The translations under genes and the position numbers were made by a program. The notes beneath the pieces are model-generated. The model was given only the letters and a program-made list of their open reading frames with translations. It ran no database searches and was not told the origin of the DNA. Positions 1 through 5,108 of a stretch of DNA of 5,725 nucleotides are shown here, piece by piece (positions within the stretch are counted from its first letter, which is position 1; every line of letters begins with the position of its first letter). Source of the DNA: Spirochaetia bacterium (GTDB taxonomy: Bacteria; Spirochaetota; Spirochaetia; DTKZ01); the NCBI GenBank assembly GCA_031270615.1, contig JAISXE010000193.1, forward strand, positions 1 to 5,725, given 5' to 3'.

Positions 1-1
1 T

Positions 2-66
2 GGCTGCGGAAAAAATGCAAGCGGCTTCGCGTCTGCGCGCCTAGAGCAAGCGTTTTTTCCGCTGCC
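2..66. repeat. Long-armed inverted repeat at left edge
   Basis: Arms 2-18 and 50-66 are complementary at 15 of 17 positions, around a 31-nt GC-rich interior. Each arm carries a run of six A or six T, so on either strand a folded RNA would end in a U-run. This fits a bidirectional terminator, or the end of a small palindromic element. The gene it would terminate lies outside the window, so the role is inferred from structure only. Confidence 0.6.
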
Positions 67-296
67 AGGCCCTGCGTGTCCGTACTACCAACCTTCCTTG
101 CCTCTATCTGAATAGTTACGAAATTTCCGGCTTCTTGCCGGTGGTTGCCGGCCTTTCGGCTTTTCCCCGCACAAAAAACCTTTTAAGGCCTCTCGCCCTG
201 TTGCCGGGCTAGTCACGCGCTCCGCCCAGTCGCCCATGCGGCATGGTGGCCGCGGCTGTATAGAACAACAGGAAAAAATTCTGTATACTACCTGGC
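67..296. other. Gene-poor region with short hairpins
   Basis: I see no supportable gene here. The stretch holds several short GC-rich palindromes: 195-209 (GCCC/GGGC around 7 nt), 234-246 (CCATGC/GCATGG around one base) and a (C)CGGC motif recurring about every 10 nt between 127 and 160. A minus-strand open frame crosses it and ends in RNYSDRGKEGW at 85, but it runs antisense into the gene at 297 and has no recognisable domain. The repeated small hairpins suggest repeat debris or an untranslated RNA leader rather than coding sequence. I could not match it to tRNA, tmRNA, RNase P RNA or SRP RNA. Confidence 0.5.
284..289 (+). promoter_or_regulatory. Candidate -10 box close to start codon
   Basis: TATACT matches the sigma70 -10 consensus at five of six positions and ends 7 nt before the ATG at 297. 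Transcription from it would begin at or next to the start codon, giving a leaderless message. No clear -35 box stands 16-18 nt upstream, and the only purine-rich stretch (AGGA at 270-273) is too distant to be a ribosome binding site. The assignment is tentative. Confidence 0.35.
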
Positions 297-779
297 ATGA
301 CACACACAATAACCTGGCGGTCCAATCCGCGGCTTTTGCTGTTTTATTTTCTTCTGGCAGCCCTTCCCCTGGGCGGACTCGCGTTTTACCCGCACCTGTC
401 CCAGGTAATGGGCGGGATTGTCCTGGCTGCATCCTTTTTCATTGATTACCGGCTTTTCCGTTTCGCGCGGCCCTACCTGAAAACAAAAATCGTAACCGGC
501 GAAACCGACGCGGTCATCCACCTGCCGAACCAGGAAGAAATCTTTCCCTGGACGGAGATAACCCTTTCAGGAAAATGCCTGTTGGAACGGGGGCGGCCCT
601 TTATCTTTCTGTACCACAGGGGAAAGGACAGGGTCATAACCATTCCCTATGAATATACCGACATGCCGGGCCTGGAAAAAACCCTGTCGGAAAAAACACC
701 CTACGAAGTCTTCCAGCTTTCATCCGCCATGGATCTGCGGCAGATACTCCACGACAGGTACGCCTCCGACAAAACCTAA
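297..779 (+). CDS. Hypothetical two-TM membrane protein
   Basis: This encodes 160 residues that I cannot assign to a named family. What can be seen: a short polar N-terminus, two hydrophobic helices at about residues 12-31 and 36-53 with a tight turn between them, then a soluble domain of about 105 residues. The tail has alternating beta-like hydrophobic strands (AVIHLPNQEEIFPWTEITL at 72-90, FIFLYHRGKDRVITIPYEY at 102-120) and a C-terminal helix. Two helices followed by a strand-rich region with an 'I-P-W-x-E-I' style strand resemble small bacterial PH-like (bPH/YcxB-type) membrane proteins, but that is a resemblance of layout only. The frame opens after TAG at 261 and the ATG at 297 is the first usual start. 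No Shine-Dalgarno sequence is near it. It converges on secF, 152 nt away. It is real in my view because of its coherent hydrophobicity and length; its function is unknown. Confidence 0.75.
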   Translation: MTHTITWRSNPRLLLFYFLLAALPLGGLAFYPHLSQVMGGIVLAASFFIDYRLFRFARPYLKTKIVTGETDAVIHLPNQEEIFPWTEITLSGKCLLERGRPFIFLYHRGKDRVITIPYEYTDMPGLEKTLSEKTPYEVFQLSSAMDLRQILHDRYASDKT

Positions 780-794
780 AAAAAAGAATGCGAT

Positions 795-870
795 CACTGG
801 CCTCGCAAGAGAAGCGGGCCAAAAAAAGAAAACCACTGCCCTCGCGGAAAACACAGACAAAAAAAGAAAA
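795..870. repeat. Two degenerate direct repeats of about 38 bp
   Basis: Two similar units follow one another between the convergent genes. CACTGGCCTCGC at 795-806 recurs as CACTGCCCTCGC at 834-845, and CAAAAAAAGAAAA at 820-832 recurs exactly at 858-870. The offsets are 39 and 38 bp. On the minus strand each unit contains a run of seven T, and the 800-822 segment can form a 7-bp bulged stem, so it may help end secF transcription, though it is not a textbook terminator. Confidence 0.6.
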
Positions 871-901
871 TTCCCCTGTGCTTCACCCCTTTATTTCCCT
901 T

Positions 902-928
902 GTCCGTGCCGTCCGTCTCGTCCGCGCC
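902..928. repeat. 9-bp tandem repeat, three units
   Basis: GTCCG occurs at 902, 911 and 920, exactly 9 nt apart, giving three near-tandem 9-mers (GTCCGTGCC, GTCCGTCTC, GTCCGCGCC). On the minus strand this reads as CACGGAC-type units just downstream of the secF stop. An inverted partner CACAGAC lies at 852-858, so the 852-908 segment is an imperfect inverted repeat. The same CACGGAC unit appears at 4397-4412 on the other side of the operon. Confidence 0.55.
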
Positions 929-931
929 CGG

Positions 932-2032
932 TCAGTGGTTCCGCTTTTCCTTGCGCCTGCGCTCTTCCCGCGACATCTTGCGGGAAAAAAACGATTTCCC
1001 GGCAGCCGGGGTTTCGGCGTCTGCCTCGCCCGGGGTGGCCGCTTCCGCCCCGGGAACGGGATGTGCCTCCGGCGCGGCTTCCACGGGTTTTTCGGCCCTG
1101 GCAGCCGGGATCCCCATTTTCCCGGATTCCTTCTTCCGCCGCCTGCGCTCGGCAGCGCCCCGCCAGCCGCACAGGACCGGACAGGCTATGAACAGCGAGG
1201 AGTATGTGCCCACAACAACGCCGATAATCATATTCAGCGCGAACTGCTTGACATCGCCGGAACCGAAAATATACAGAGCGATAATCGCGAGCAACGTCGT
1301 AACCGAGGTGTAGATAGTCCTGCTCATCGATTGGGTGGTGCTCGTATTGACAATGAGGGAAAAAGAATTTTCCCGCAGAAGCAACGAGTTTTCGCGGATG
1401 CGGTCGAAAATGACGATGGTGTCGTTCAGGGAGTACCCAATAATCGTCAGAATCGCGGCAACCGTCGCCGTTGAGACCTCAAACTGGAAAGCCCCGATAA
1501 CGCCGACCATAAACAGCGTATCATGGATGGTGGCGGCAATGGCCGCGACGGCGTAGCTCAGTTTGAACCGGAACCAGCAGTACAGCAGGATCAGGAGCAG
1601 GGCAAAAACCGTCAAAAGAACCGTCTGGGACGCGAGGTCGGAAGAAAAACGCGGCCCCACATATTCGGACTGCAGATCCCTCACCGCCGAAGCGCCGAAT
1701 TCCGCCGACAGGGCCTTCAGAATCCGGGACCGCATATCCTCCTGGAAGGTCGTGCTGTTTTCGCTCCCCTGCTGCTTTACCTTGATGATGTATTCCTGGT
1801 CCGCGGCGGCCTCCTGGATCTGCACGCCCTCAATCCCCTCAAGGGTCGCGCGCACCTGGTCGATAGGGGCGTCCACCCCCTCAATGCGCACGTCCTGGCT
1901 CAAACCCGCCTGAAAATCAAGACCAAGATTGTAACCGCCCCGCGCGACTGTCGTGGCAATGCCCGCGATGATACACAGAGCGGACAAAACAATCGTCAAC
2001 TTCCCGTATTTAAGAAACTGAAAAACCCTCAT
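932..2032 (-). CDS. secF: Protein translocase subunit SecF
   Basis: SecF pairs with SecD in the inner membrane and uses the proton (or sodium) motive force to help draw proteins through SecYEG. The 366-residue product has the family layout: a first helix at about 12-32, then GLDFQAG at 37-43 (the usual motif is GLDFTGG or GIDFTGG), a periplasmic P1-type domain to about 125, VGP at 125-127, and five more helices between about 137 and 286. SLNDTIVIFDRIREN at 201-215 is the SecF signature. The usual protein stops shortly after the last helix; here a tail from about 289 to 366 is added, rich in Arg/Lys, then Ala/Pro/Glu, then Arg/Lys again, presumably cytoplasmic. The ATG overlaps the secD stop as ATGA and has GGAGG 8 nt upstream, so the two are translationally coupled. 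It is the last gene of the operon. Confidence 0.97.
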   Translation of the reverse strand: MRVFQFLKYGKLTIVLSALCIIAGIATTVARGGYNLGLDFQAGLSQDVRIEGVDAPIDQVRATLEGIEGVQIQEAAADQEYIIKVKQQGSENSTTFQEDMRSRILKALSAEFGASAVRDLQSEYVGPRFSSDLASQTVLLTVFALLLILLYCWFRFKLSYAVAAIAATIHDTLFMVGVIGAFQFEVSTATVAAILTIIGYSLNDTIVIFDRIRENSLLLRENSFSLIVNTSTTQSMSRTIYTSVTTLLAIIALYIFGSGDVKQFALNMIIGVVVGTYSSLFIACPVLCGWRGAAERRRRKKESGKMGIPAARAEKPVEAAPEAHPVPGAEAATPGEADAETPAAGKSFFSRKMSREERRRKEKRNH

Positions 2033-3765
2033 CCCTGAAGCCTCCGCCAGCTTATACTCAGCTTTGTCATCCCCATAACATCAGTCCGAAAATCAAAAAT
2101 CAGCCGCGACACGAAAATCGCCGTAAACATCGACGTGATAATGCCAATCGACAGGGTAATGGCAAAACCCTGAATGGGACCCTTTCCCAGTTGGGAAAGA
2201 AAAATCGCCGCGATAAGCGTTGTAATATTGGAATCCATGATGGCCCAAAAGGCCTTGGAAAAACCCGCCTCAATCGACGCCTTTGCGGACTTGCCCAGGT
2301 GGTATTCCTCCTTGATGCGTTCAAAGATGATCACATTGGCGTCCACCGCCATACCCACCGTAAGAACGATACCCGCTATGCTGGTAAGGGTAAGGGTAAA
2401 ATTGAAAACCGAAAGCGTGGCAACCATAAAAAACACATTCAGAAAAAGCGCGATATCCGCGTTGATTCCCGCGCCCTTGTAACAGACCAGCATGAAGGCC
2501 ACCACAAGCAGAAAGCCCAAAAGGCTCGCGTTCAGGGCCTTGTCGATGGCATCGCGCCCCATAGTGGGGCCGACCGCCTGCTGGTTGGCGATAGTCAGGT
2601 TCACGGGAAGGGCCGCCGTCCGCAAAACCAAAGCAAGGTTCTGGGCCTCCTCCTGGTTGAACCCGGTAATCTGGACGGATTCCCGGATGGCCGACTGTAT
2701 CTGGGCGTAGGCCTTCACCCGATCATCCATAACGATGGCAAGGCTCTTTTCCCTGTATTTGTCCGTCAGGTTGTAAAAAAGCTCCCCGCCCTCGGAGTCC
2801 AGCACAAAGTTTACCGTCGGCCGGTTGTTGGTGGGGTCCCGCGAAACCTGGGCGCTGCGGATATGCTCGCCCGAAAGGCCGTCAACATGGTAATCCTCAA
2901 AAATAACGATATAGCGCACAAGCTGGTCTATGCCATAGGCATCGCGCTGGTAATACCCGCGTATCACCGAGCCCGCAGGGATAAAATCGACTGCAAAGAC
3001 AGGATTGTCCGGAGAGTATCCCGGGTTCTGCCGCTGGAAATCAATCAGTTTGGACGTGGCCTCTTCATCGACAATGTGGAAGTTCAGGCTGCCCTTTCCC
3101 ATAAGGAAGGACTTAGCCCGTTCCGGGTCGGGATCGCCGGGAATCTCGATAAGAATCGTTTCCGCGCCGCCGCGCCGGATCTGAGGCTCGCTCGTGCCAA
3201 ACTGGTCGATCCTGTTGGTGATGATCTCCAGCGCCCGCTTGACGGCGTCGTCCCTTTCCAAAGAGTCCGGGGAATGCCCAAGCCGCGTTTCCAGGGAGTC
3301 TATGTCGGCCTCAAGAGTAACCGACAGGCCCCCGGACAGGTCCAGCCCCAGTTGGATGGCGCGGGAGCGGAGGTCCTTCAGATCCATAATCTCGCCGTGG
3401 TAATGGTTTTCTATCTCGGCAAAAACCTCGCTGCGCCTCGGCATGGCCTGGGAAATATCCCTCACCGTCCATTTTGCCGGAACATCCTTTTTCGCGCGGC
3501 GCAGATTGCTTTCCGCCTTTTCAACAAGGAAAGCCAGATCCGCGGGAACATCGGCCTCGGGCGCCGTGCGGCCCAAATCGCTCAGTCTCGTCCAGTCCCC
3601 CTGCGCCCGGCCCCGCGCGTAATCGCGGACCTGCTCGCGGGGCTGCCCCGCAAGTTTTTTCATCGGTTCCGGCACAAAAAAATACCACCGGACCGAGGGG
3701 TAGATAAAATACACACCTATGCCCACAAGGGCAAGCACAAGAAGAAATCGTATTCGTTTACTCAT
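2029..3765 (-). CDS. secD: Protein translocase subunit SecD
   Basis: SecD is the large partner of SecF in the accessory complex that aids release and forward movement of secreted proteins on the periplasmic side. The 578-residue product, near the usual size, has a first helix at about 4-24, a long periplasmic region, and five C-terminal helices at about 408-428, 434-455, 456-475, 503-523 and 530-552. Diagnostic motifs are LGLDLSGG at 139-146, NRIDQFGTSEPQIRRGG at 184-200, IEIPG at 207-211, VGPTMG at 398-403 and GMAVDANVIIFERIKEE at 471-487, which contains the conserved Asp of the proton path. The ATG at 3765 has GGAG 10 nt upstream. It follows yajC by 30 nt and overlaps secF by 4 nt, so it is the middle gene of the operon. 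I see no truncation or frameshift. Confidence 0.98.
   Translation of the reverse strand: MSKRIRFLLVLALVGIGVYFIYPSVRWYFFVPEPMKKLAGQPREQVRDYARGRAQGDWTRLSDLGRTAPEADVPADLAFLVEKAESNLRRAKKDVPAKWTVRDISQAMPRRSEVFAEIENHYHGEIMDLKDLRSRAIQLGLDLSGGLSVTLEADIDSLETRLGHSPDSLERDDAVKRALEIITNRIDQFGTSEPQIRRGGAETILIEIPGDPDPERAKSFLMGKGSLNFHIVDEEATSKLIDFQRQNPGYSPDNPVFAVDFIPAGSVIRGYYQRDAYGIDQLVRYIVIFEDYHVDGLSGEHIRSAQVSRDPTNNRPTVNFVLDSEGGELFYNLTDKYREKSLAIVMDDRVKAYAQIQSAIRESVQITGFNQEEAQNLALVLRTAALPVNLTIANQQAVGPTMGRDAIDKALNASLLGFLLVVAFMLVCYKGAGINADIALFLNVFFMVATLSVFNFTLTLTSIAGIVLTVGMAVDANVIIFERIKEEYHLGKSAKASIEAGFSKAFWAIMDSNITTLIAAIFLSQLGKGPIQGFAITLSIGIITSMFTAIFVSRLIFDFRTDVMGMTKLSISWRRLQG
2041..2045 (-). promoter_or_regulatory. 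secF ribosome binding site inside secD
   Basis: GGAGG on the minus strand lies within the last codons of secD, 8 nt before the secF ATG. It fixes the secF start at 2032 and, with the ATGA overlap, supports coupled translation giving matched amounts of SecD and SecF. Confidence 0.8.
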
Positions 3766-3795
3766 GCCGCTTTCACTCCAATCTCGGGGAAAAAA

Positions 3796-4176
3796 TCATC
3801 CTTTTATTTCCGCGGAAGCACCCTGGGTTTCCGCTTCGGGCCTTGCCGCGTTCAGCACGGTTGCCACGGCGGATTTGGAAAATTCGATCTTTGTATTGTC
3901 GTCAACCTTGACGACAACCGCATCGTCCTTGATCGAATGGACGATACCGCGGATTCCTCCGATAGTCGCGACCCGGTCTCCCTTTTTCAGAGCCGCCAGC
4001 ATGGCCTTGGCCTGCTTTTGGCGCTTTGACTGGGGCCGGATGATAAGGAAATACATAACCACGAAAACAAGCCCGAAGGTAACGAACATGGAAACCATTT
4101 GGCCGCCGCCCGAACCGGCACCGCCGCCGGACCCCGAAGCCGCAAGAAGCGGGAACATCCCGTTAATAACATCCAT
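3796..4176 (-). CDS. yajC: Preprotein translocase subunit YajC
   Basis: YajC is a small single-span membrane protein that binds SecD-SecF and the SecYEG channel. The 126-residue product fits the family (about 85-130). It begins with a Gly/Ser-rich segment (residues 14-25), then one helix at about 27-47 leading into the hallmark YFLIIRPQSKRQK (42-54). The cytoplasmic domain has LKKGDRVATIGGIRGIV (63-79), the standard YajC motif, and strands through VDDNTKIEFSKSAVATVL (91-108), with a short Ala/Glu-rich tail. The ATG at 4176 has AAGGAAG about 10 nt upstream. It is the first gene of the yajC-secD-secF operon, the order typical of many bacteria, and has its own promoter at 4212-4241. Confidence 0.96.
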   Translation of the reverse strand: MDVINGMFPLLAASGSGGGAGSGGGQMVSMFVTFGLVFVVMYFLIIRPQSKRQKQAKAMLAALKKGDRVATIGGIRGIVHSIKDDAVVVKVDDNTKIEFSKSAVATVLNAARPEAETQGASAEIKG

Positions 4177-4211
4177 AAGAATTTCACTTCCTTAAAAATT
4201 GAGATTCGCAC

Positions 4212-4241
4212 ACCTTAGCACACGAAAGCCGGAATAGTCAA
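4212..4241 (-). promoter_or_regulatory. Promoter of the yajC-secD-secF operon
   Basis: On the minus strand TTGACT (4241-4236) and TAAGGT (4217-4212) are separated by 18 nt, and TG-C stands directly before the second box, giving an extended -10. The -35 box matches the sigma70 consensus at five of six positions; the -10 is weak on its own (3 of 6), which the TG element may offset. It lies 36 nt before the yajC ATG. An inverted repeat with 6-bp arms GCGCCC/GGGCGC (4242-4273) abuts the -35 box and could bind a regulator, but no known operator is recognised. Confidence 0.65.
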
Positions 4242-4274
4242 GCGCCCAGGGTGCGATTGCTTTTTCAGGGCGCA

Positions 4275-4302
4275 TTTTTTTTCGGCCGCAGCCGAAAAAA
4301 AA
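4275..4302. terminator. Bidirectional terminator-like hairpin
   Basis: Eight T, CGGC, a 4-nt CGCA loop, GCCG and eight A form a perfect 12-bp inverted repeat. On either strand the GC core is followed by a pairing homopolymer tract; read from the right, the minus-strand copy also ends in eight T. The G+C stem is only 4 bp, so strength is uncertain. It would insulate the operon promoter from transcription entering from the right. Confidence 0.55.
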
Positions 4303-4308
4303 CCGGGC

Positions 4309-4367
4309 TTTCCGCTGCAATTCCTCGCCCGCCTGCCGCGGGCTGCGGGATTTCCGCTGCAATCCCT
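4309..4367. repeat. 17-bp direct repeat flanking a hairpin
   Basis: TTTCCGCTGCAATTCCT at 4309-4325 recurs as TTTCCGCTGCAATCCCT at 4351-4367, starts 42 bp apart. Between them GCCCGC(4327-4332)/GCGGGC(4338-4343) forms a hairpin with a 5-nt loop. The arrangement resembles a small palindrome flanked by direct repeats, as left by slippage or a small insertion. Confidence 0.6.
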
Positions 4368-4653
4368 TGCGCAGAAGAAGCAAGAAAAACCAAACCACGG
4401 ACGCCACGGACCACCCCGACAGAAAAATTTCTGTTACTATTTCAGCCGCCCATACACAAACAGGGCTGGTCGCCCATGCCGCCAAGCCCCGCCGGTTTTT
4501 GTTTCAGGCTTCGTTGCAGCCTTCCCCAAAAAATACCATCGGGATACTAGGAATCATGCGCGCCCCCATGCTCTAAAACCACCTCTCCCCCATCCCGCAA
4601 AGAAGAACCCCGCTACCAAACCGGAACCCCCAGGTTCAGCGGATGTTATCCGT

Positions 4654-4684
4654 TTGCAGGTTTGGAGCAGGTTATTTTTAGTAT
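4654..4684 (+). promoter_or_regulatory. Weak candidate promoter for lipoprotein gene
   Basis: TTGCAG (4654-4659) and TAGTAT (4679-4684) are 19 nt apart, within an A/T-rich patch (4671-4693) that is otherwise unusual in this GC-rich region. It lies about 75 nt before the lipoprotein start. Spacing is longer than ideal, so this is tentative. Confidence 0.3.
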
Positions 4685-4743
4685 AGGTTTTTTCCGGCCT
4701 TTGCGCCAGCGCGCCAACAGCCGGTTTCCCGTATTCCATCGAC

Positions 4744-4750
4744 AAGGAGG
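4744..4750 (+). promoter_or_regulatory. Strong Shine-Dalgarno of lipoprotein gene
   Basis: AAGGAGG, a full anti-16S match, ends 8 nt before the ATG at 4759. It supports this start and shows that the 5' end of the gene was a genuinely expressed gene, even though its 3' end is now altered. Confidence 0.85.
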
Positions 4751-4758
4751 GAATATCT

Positions 4759-5004
4759 ATGAAAAAACTTTTACTCTGCGCCGCCGTCCTTGGCGGCCTG
4801 CTCCTGGGCGGCTGCAACCTCTCAGGCGGCAGTGATGACGATGATGAGGGCGACAATCCACCGCCGCCTGGATCAGGCTGGATTGCTTCGGGGCTGCCAC
4901 CTGTAACAACAAAAAAGCCGGTAAGGCCCCTCGCAATGACCTGGGGGCAGCGGCTGAATAATTATGTAATATTCTTTTTTATTGATACGGGTGTCAGTCA
5001 CTGA
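4759..5004 (+). pseudogene. Lipoprotein gene, 3' part replaced by repeat
   Basis: The first 40 residues are a typical lipoprotein start: KK, a hydrophobic core, lipobox LGGC with the acylated Cys at 19, then a Gly/Ser linker, an Asp/Glu run (25-30) and PPPP (34-37). This style of acidic, proline-rich tether is common in Treponema lipoproteins and would hold a domain outside the membrane. From residue 41 (Trp, 4879) the reading frame runs into a dispersed palindromic repeat, then AT-rich DNA, and stops at TGA inside a second palindrome (4989-5009). Residues 41-81 have no domain look. I therefore read it as the 5' remnant of a longer lipoprotein gene, with the downstream half lost. It could still make a short secreted 62-residue lipopeptide. 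What the original domain was cannot be told. Confidence 0.6.
4878..4943. repeat. REP/MITE-like dispersed palindromic repeat
   Basis: On the minus strand the arms read GTCATTGCGAGGGGC and GAAGCAATCC, the well-known GTCATTGCGAG...GAAGCAATCC palindromic repeat found dispersed in many bacterial genomes. The left arm (4880-4901) and right arm (4920-4941) pair imperfectly (ATTGC, GGGGC and ACC blocks) around an 18-nt loop. It lies within the lipoprotein frame exactly where the sequence stops looking like lipoprotein. Boundaries are approximate. Confidence 0.7.
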
Positions 5005-5009
5005 TACCC
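4989..5009. repeat. Palindrome at the vsr breakpoint
   Basis: GGGTGTCAGT (4989-4998) and ACTGATACCC (5000-5009) are complementary at 9 of 10 positions around one base. It supplies the TGA that ends the lipoprotein frame and sits exactly where vsr similarity stops, at 5009. It is not followed by a T-run, so a terminator is unlikely; a small mobile or recombination-prone repeat is the better guess. Confidence 0.6.
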
Positions 5010-5108
5010 CATTTCCACAATGCTTTACGGAAAAAAATTCCGGCTTTGTGTTTTTGCTTTTTATGGCGGACATTATTTTAGGGCAACTTCTTTTGCGCGT
5101 TCCCTCAT
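5009..5108 (-). pseudogene. vsr: vsr mismatch endonuclease remnant
   Basis: Vsr nicks DNA beside T:G mismatches that arise when 5-methylcytosine deaminates, and its gene often sits next to a C5-cytosine methyltransferase system. Here only about the first 35 residues remain, split over three frames. From ATG 5108 the frame reads MRERAKEVALK and stops; one base on, it continues as IMSAIKSKNTKPEFF (5076 to 5032), then shifts again to RKALWKWG (5028 to about 5005). MSxIKSKNTKPE...RKALW is the Vsr N-terminal signature. Each break is at a homopolymer (four A at 5076-5079, seven T on the minus strand at 5031-5037), and adding one base at each restores one continuous frame. Similarity then ends at the palindrome 4989-5009, so the catalytic part is gone. 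The ATG overlaps the endonuclease stop (ATGA), which shows an original operon. The two frameshifts could be sequencing errors, but the truncation could not. Confidence 0.8.

Larger units (their letters stand above)
4303..4743. other. Gene-free repeat-bearing intergenic region
   Basis: About 440 bp with no gene I can support; the open frames here are short, low-complexity and lack ribosome sites. It contains a 17-bp direct repeat with one mismatch (4309-4325 and 4351-4367), a perfect 6-bp GC hairpin at 4327-4343 between those copies, two CACGGAC 9-mers at 4397-4414, an A/T palindrome at 4420-4433 (CAGAAA/TTTCTG), and a small hairpin at 4506-4522. I see no tRNA fold. The right part is the untranslated leader of the lipoprotein gene. 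Confidence 0.6.

Noticed and set aside
85..432. Minus-strand open frame ending RNYSDRGKEGW
   Set aside because: Its first half is antisense to the two-TM gene and the rest covers hairpin-rich DNA. The tail peptide looks odd enough to be repeat-derived, but I cannot identify it.
788..1474. 228-codon plus-strand open frame
   Set aside because: Mostly antisense to secF, and starts in the repeat-rich gap. No ribosome site, no domain.
2191..4029. 612-codon plus-strand open frame
   Set aside because: It lies antisense to secD and yajC, which have clear family motifs. Its product is Arg/His-rich with no domain; it is a shadow of GC-rich codon use.
4192..4485. 97-codon minus-strand frame upstream of yajC
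   Set aside because: It crosses the yajC promoter and the T8/A8 hairpin, lacks a ribosome site, and its hydrophobic stretch has no family match.
4480..4660. Possible tRNA or small RNA (GGTTC and short hairpins)
   Set aside because: No cloverleaf with acceptor stem, anticodon arm and TTC loop could be drawn on either strand.
4554..4856. Minus-strand Ser/Pro-rich frame
   Set aside because: Antisense to the lipoprotein start and its ribosome site; low-complexity product.
4873..5073. 66-codon minus-strand frame taken as one small protein
   Set aside because: Only its first dozen residues are meaningful (Vsr). The rest is frameshifted vsr, palindrome and dispersed repeat read antisense to the lipoprotein gene.
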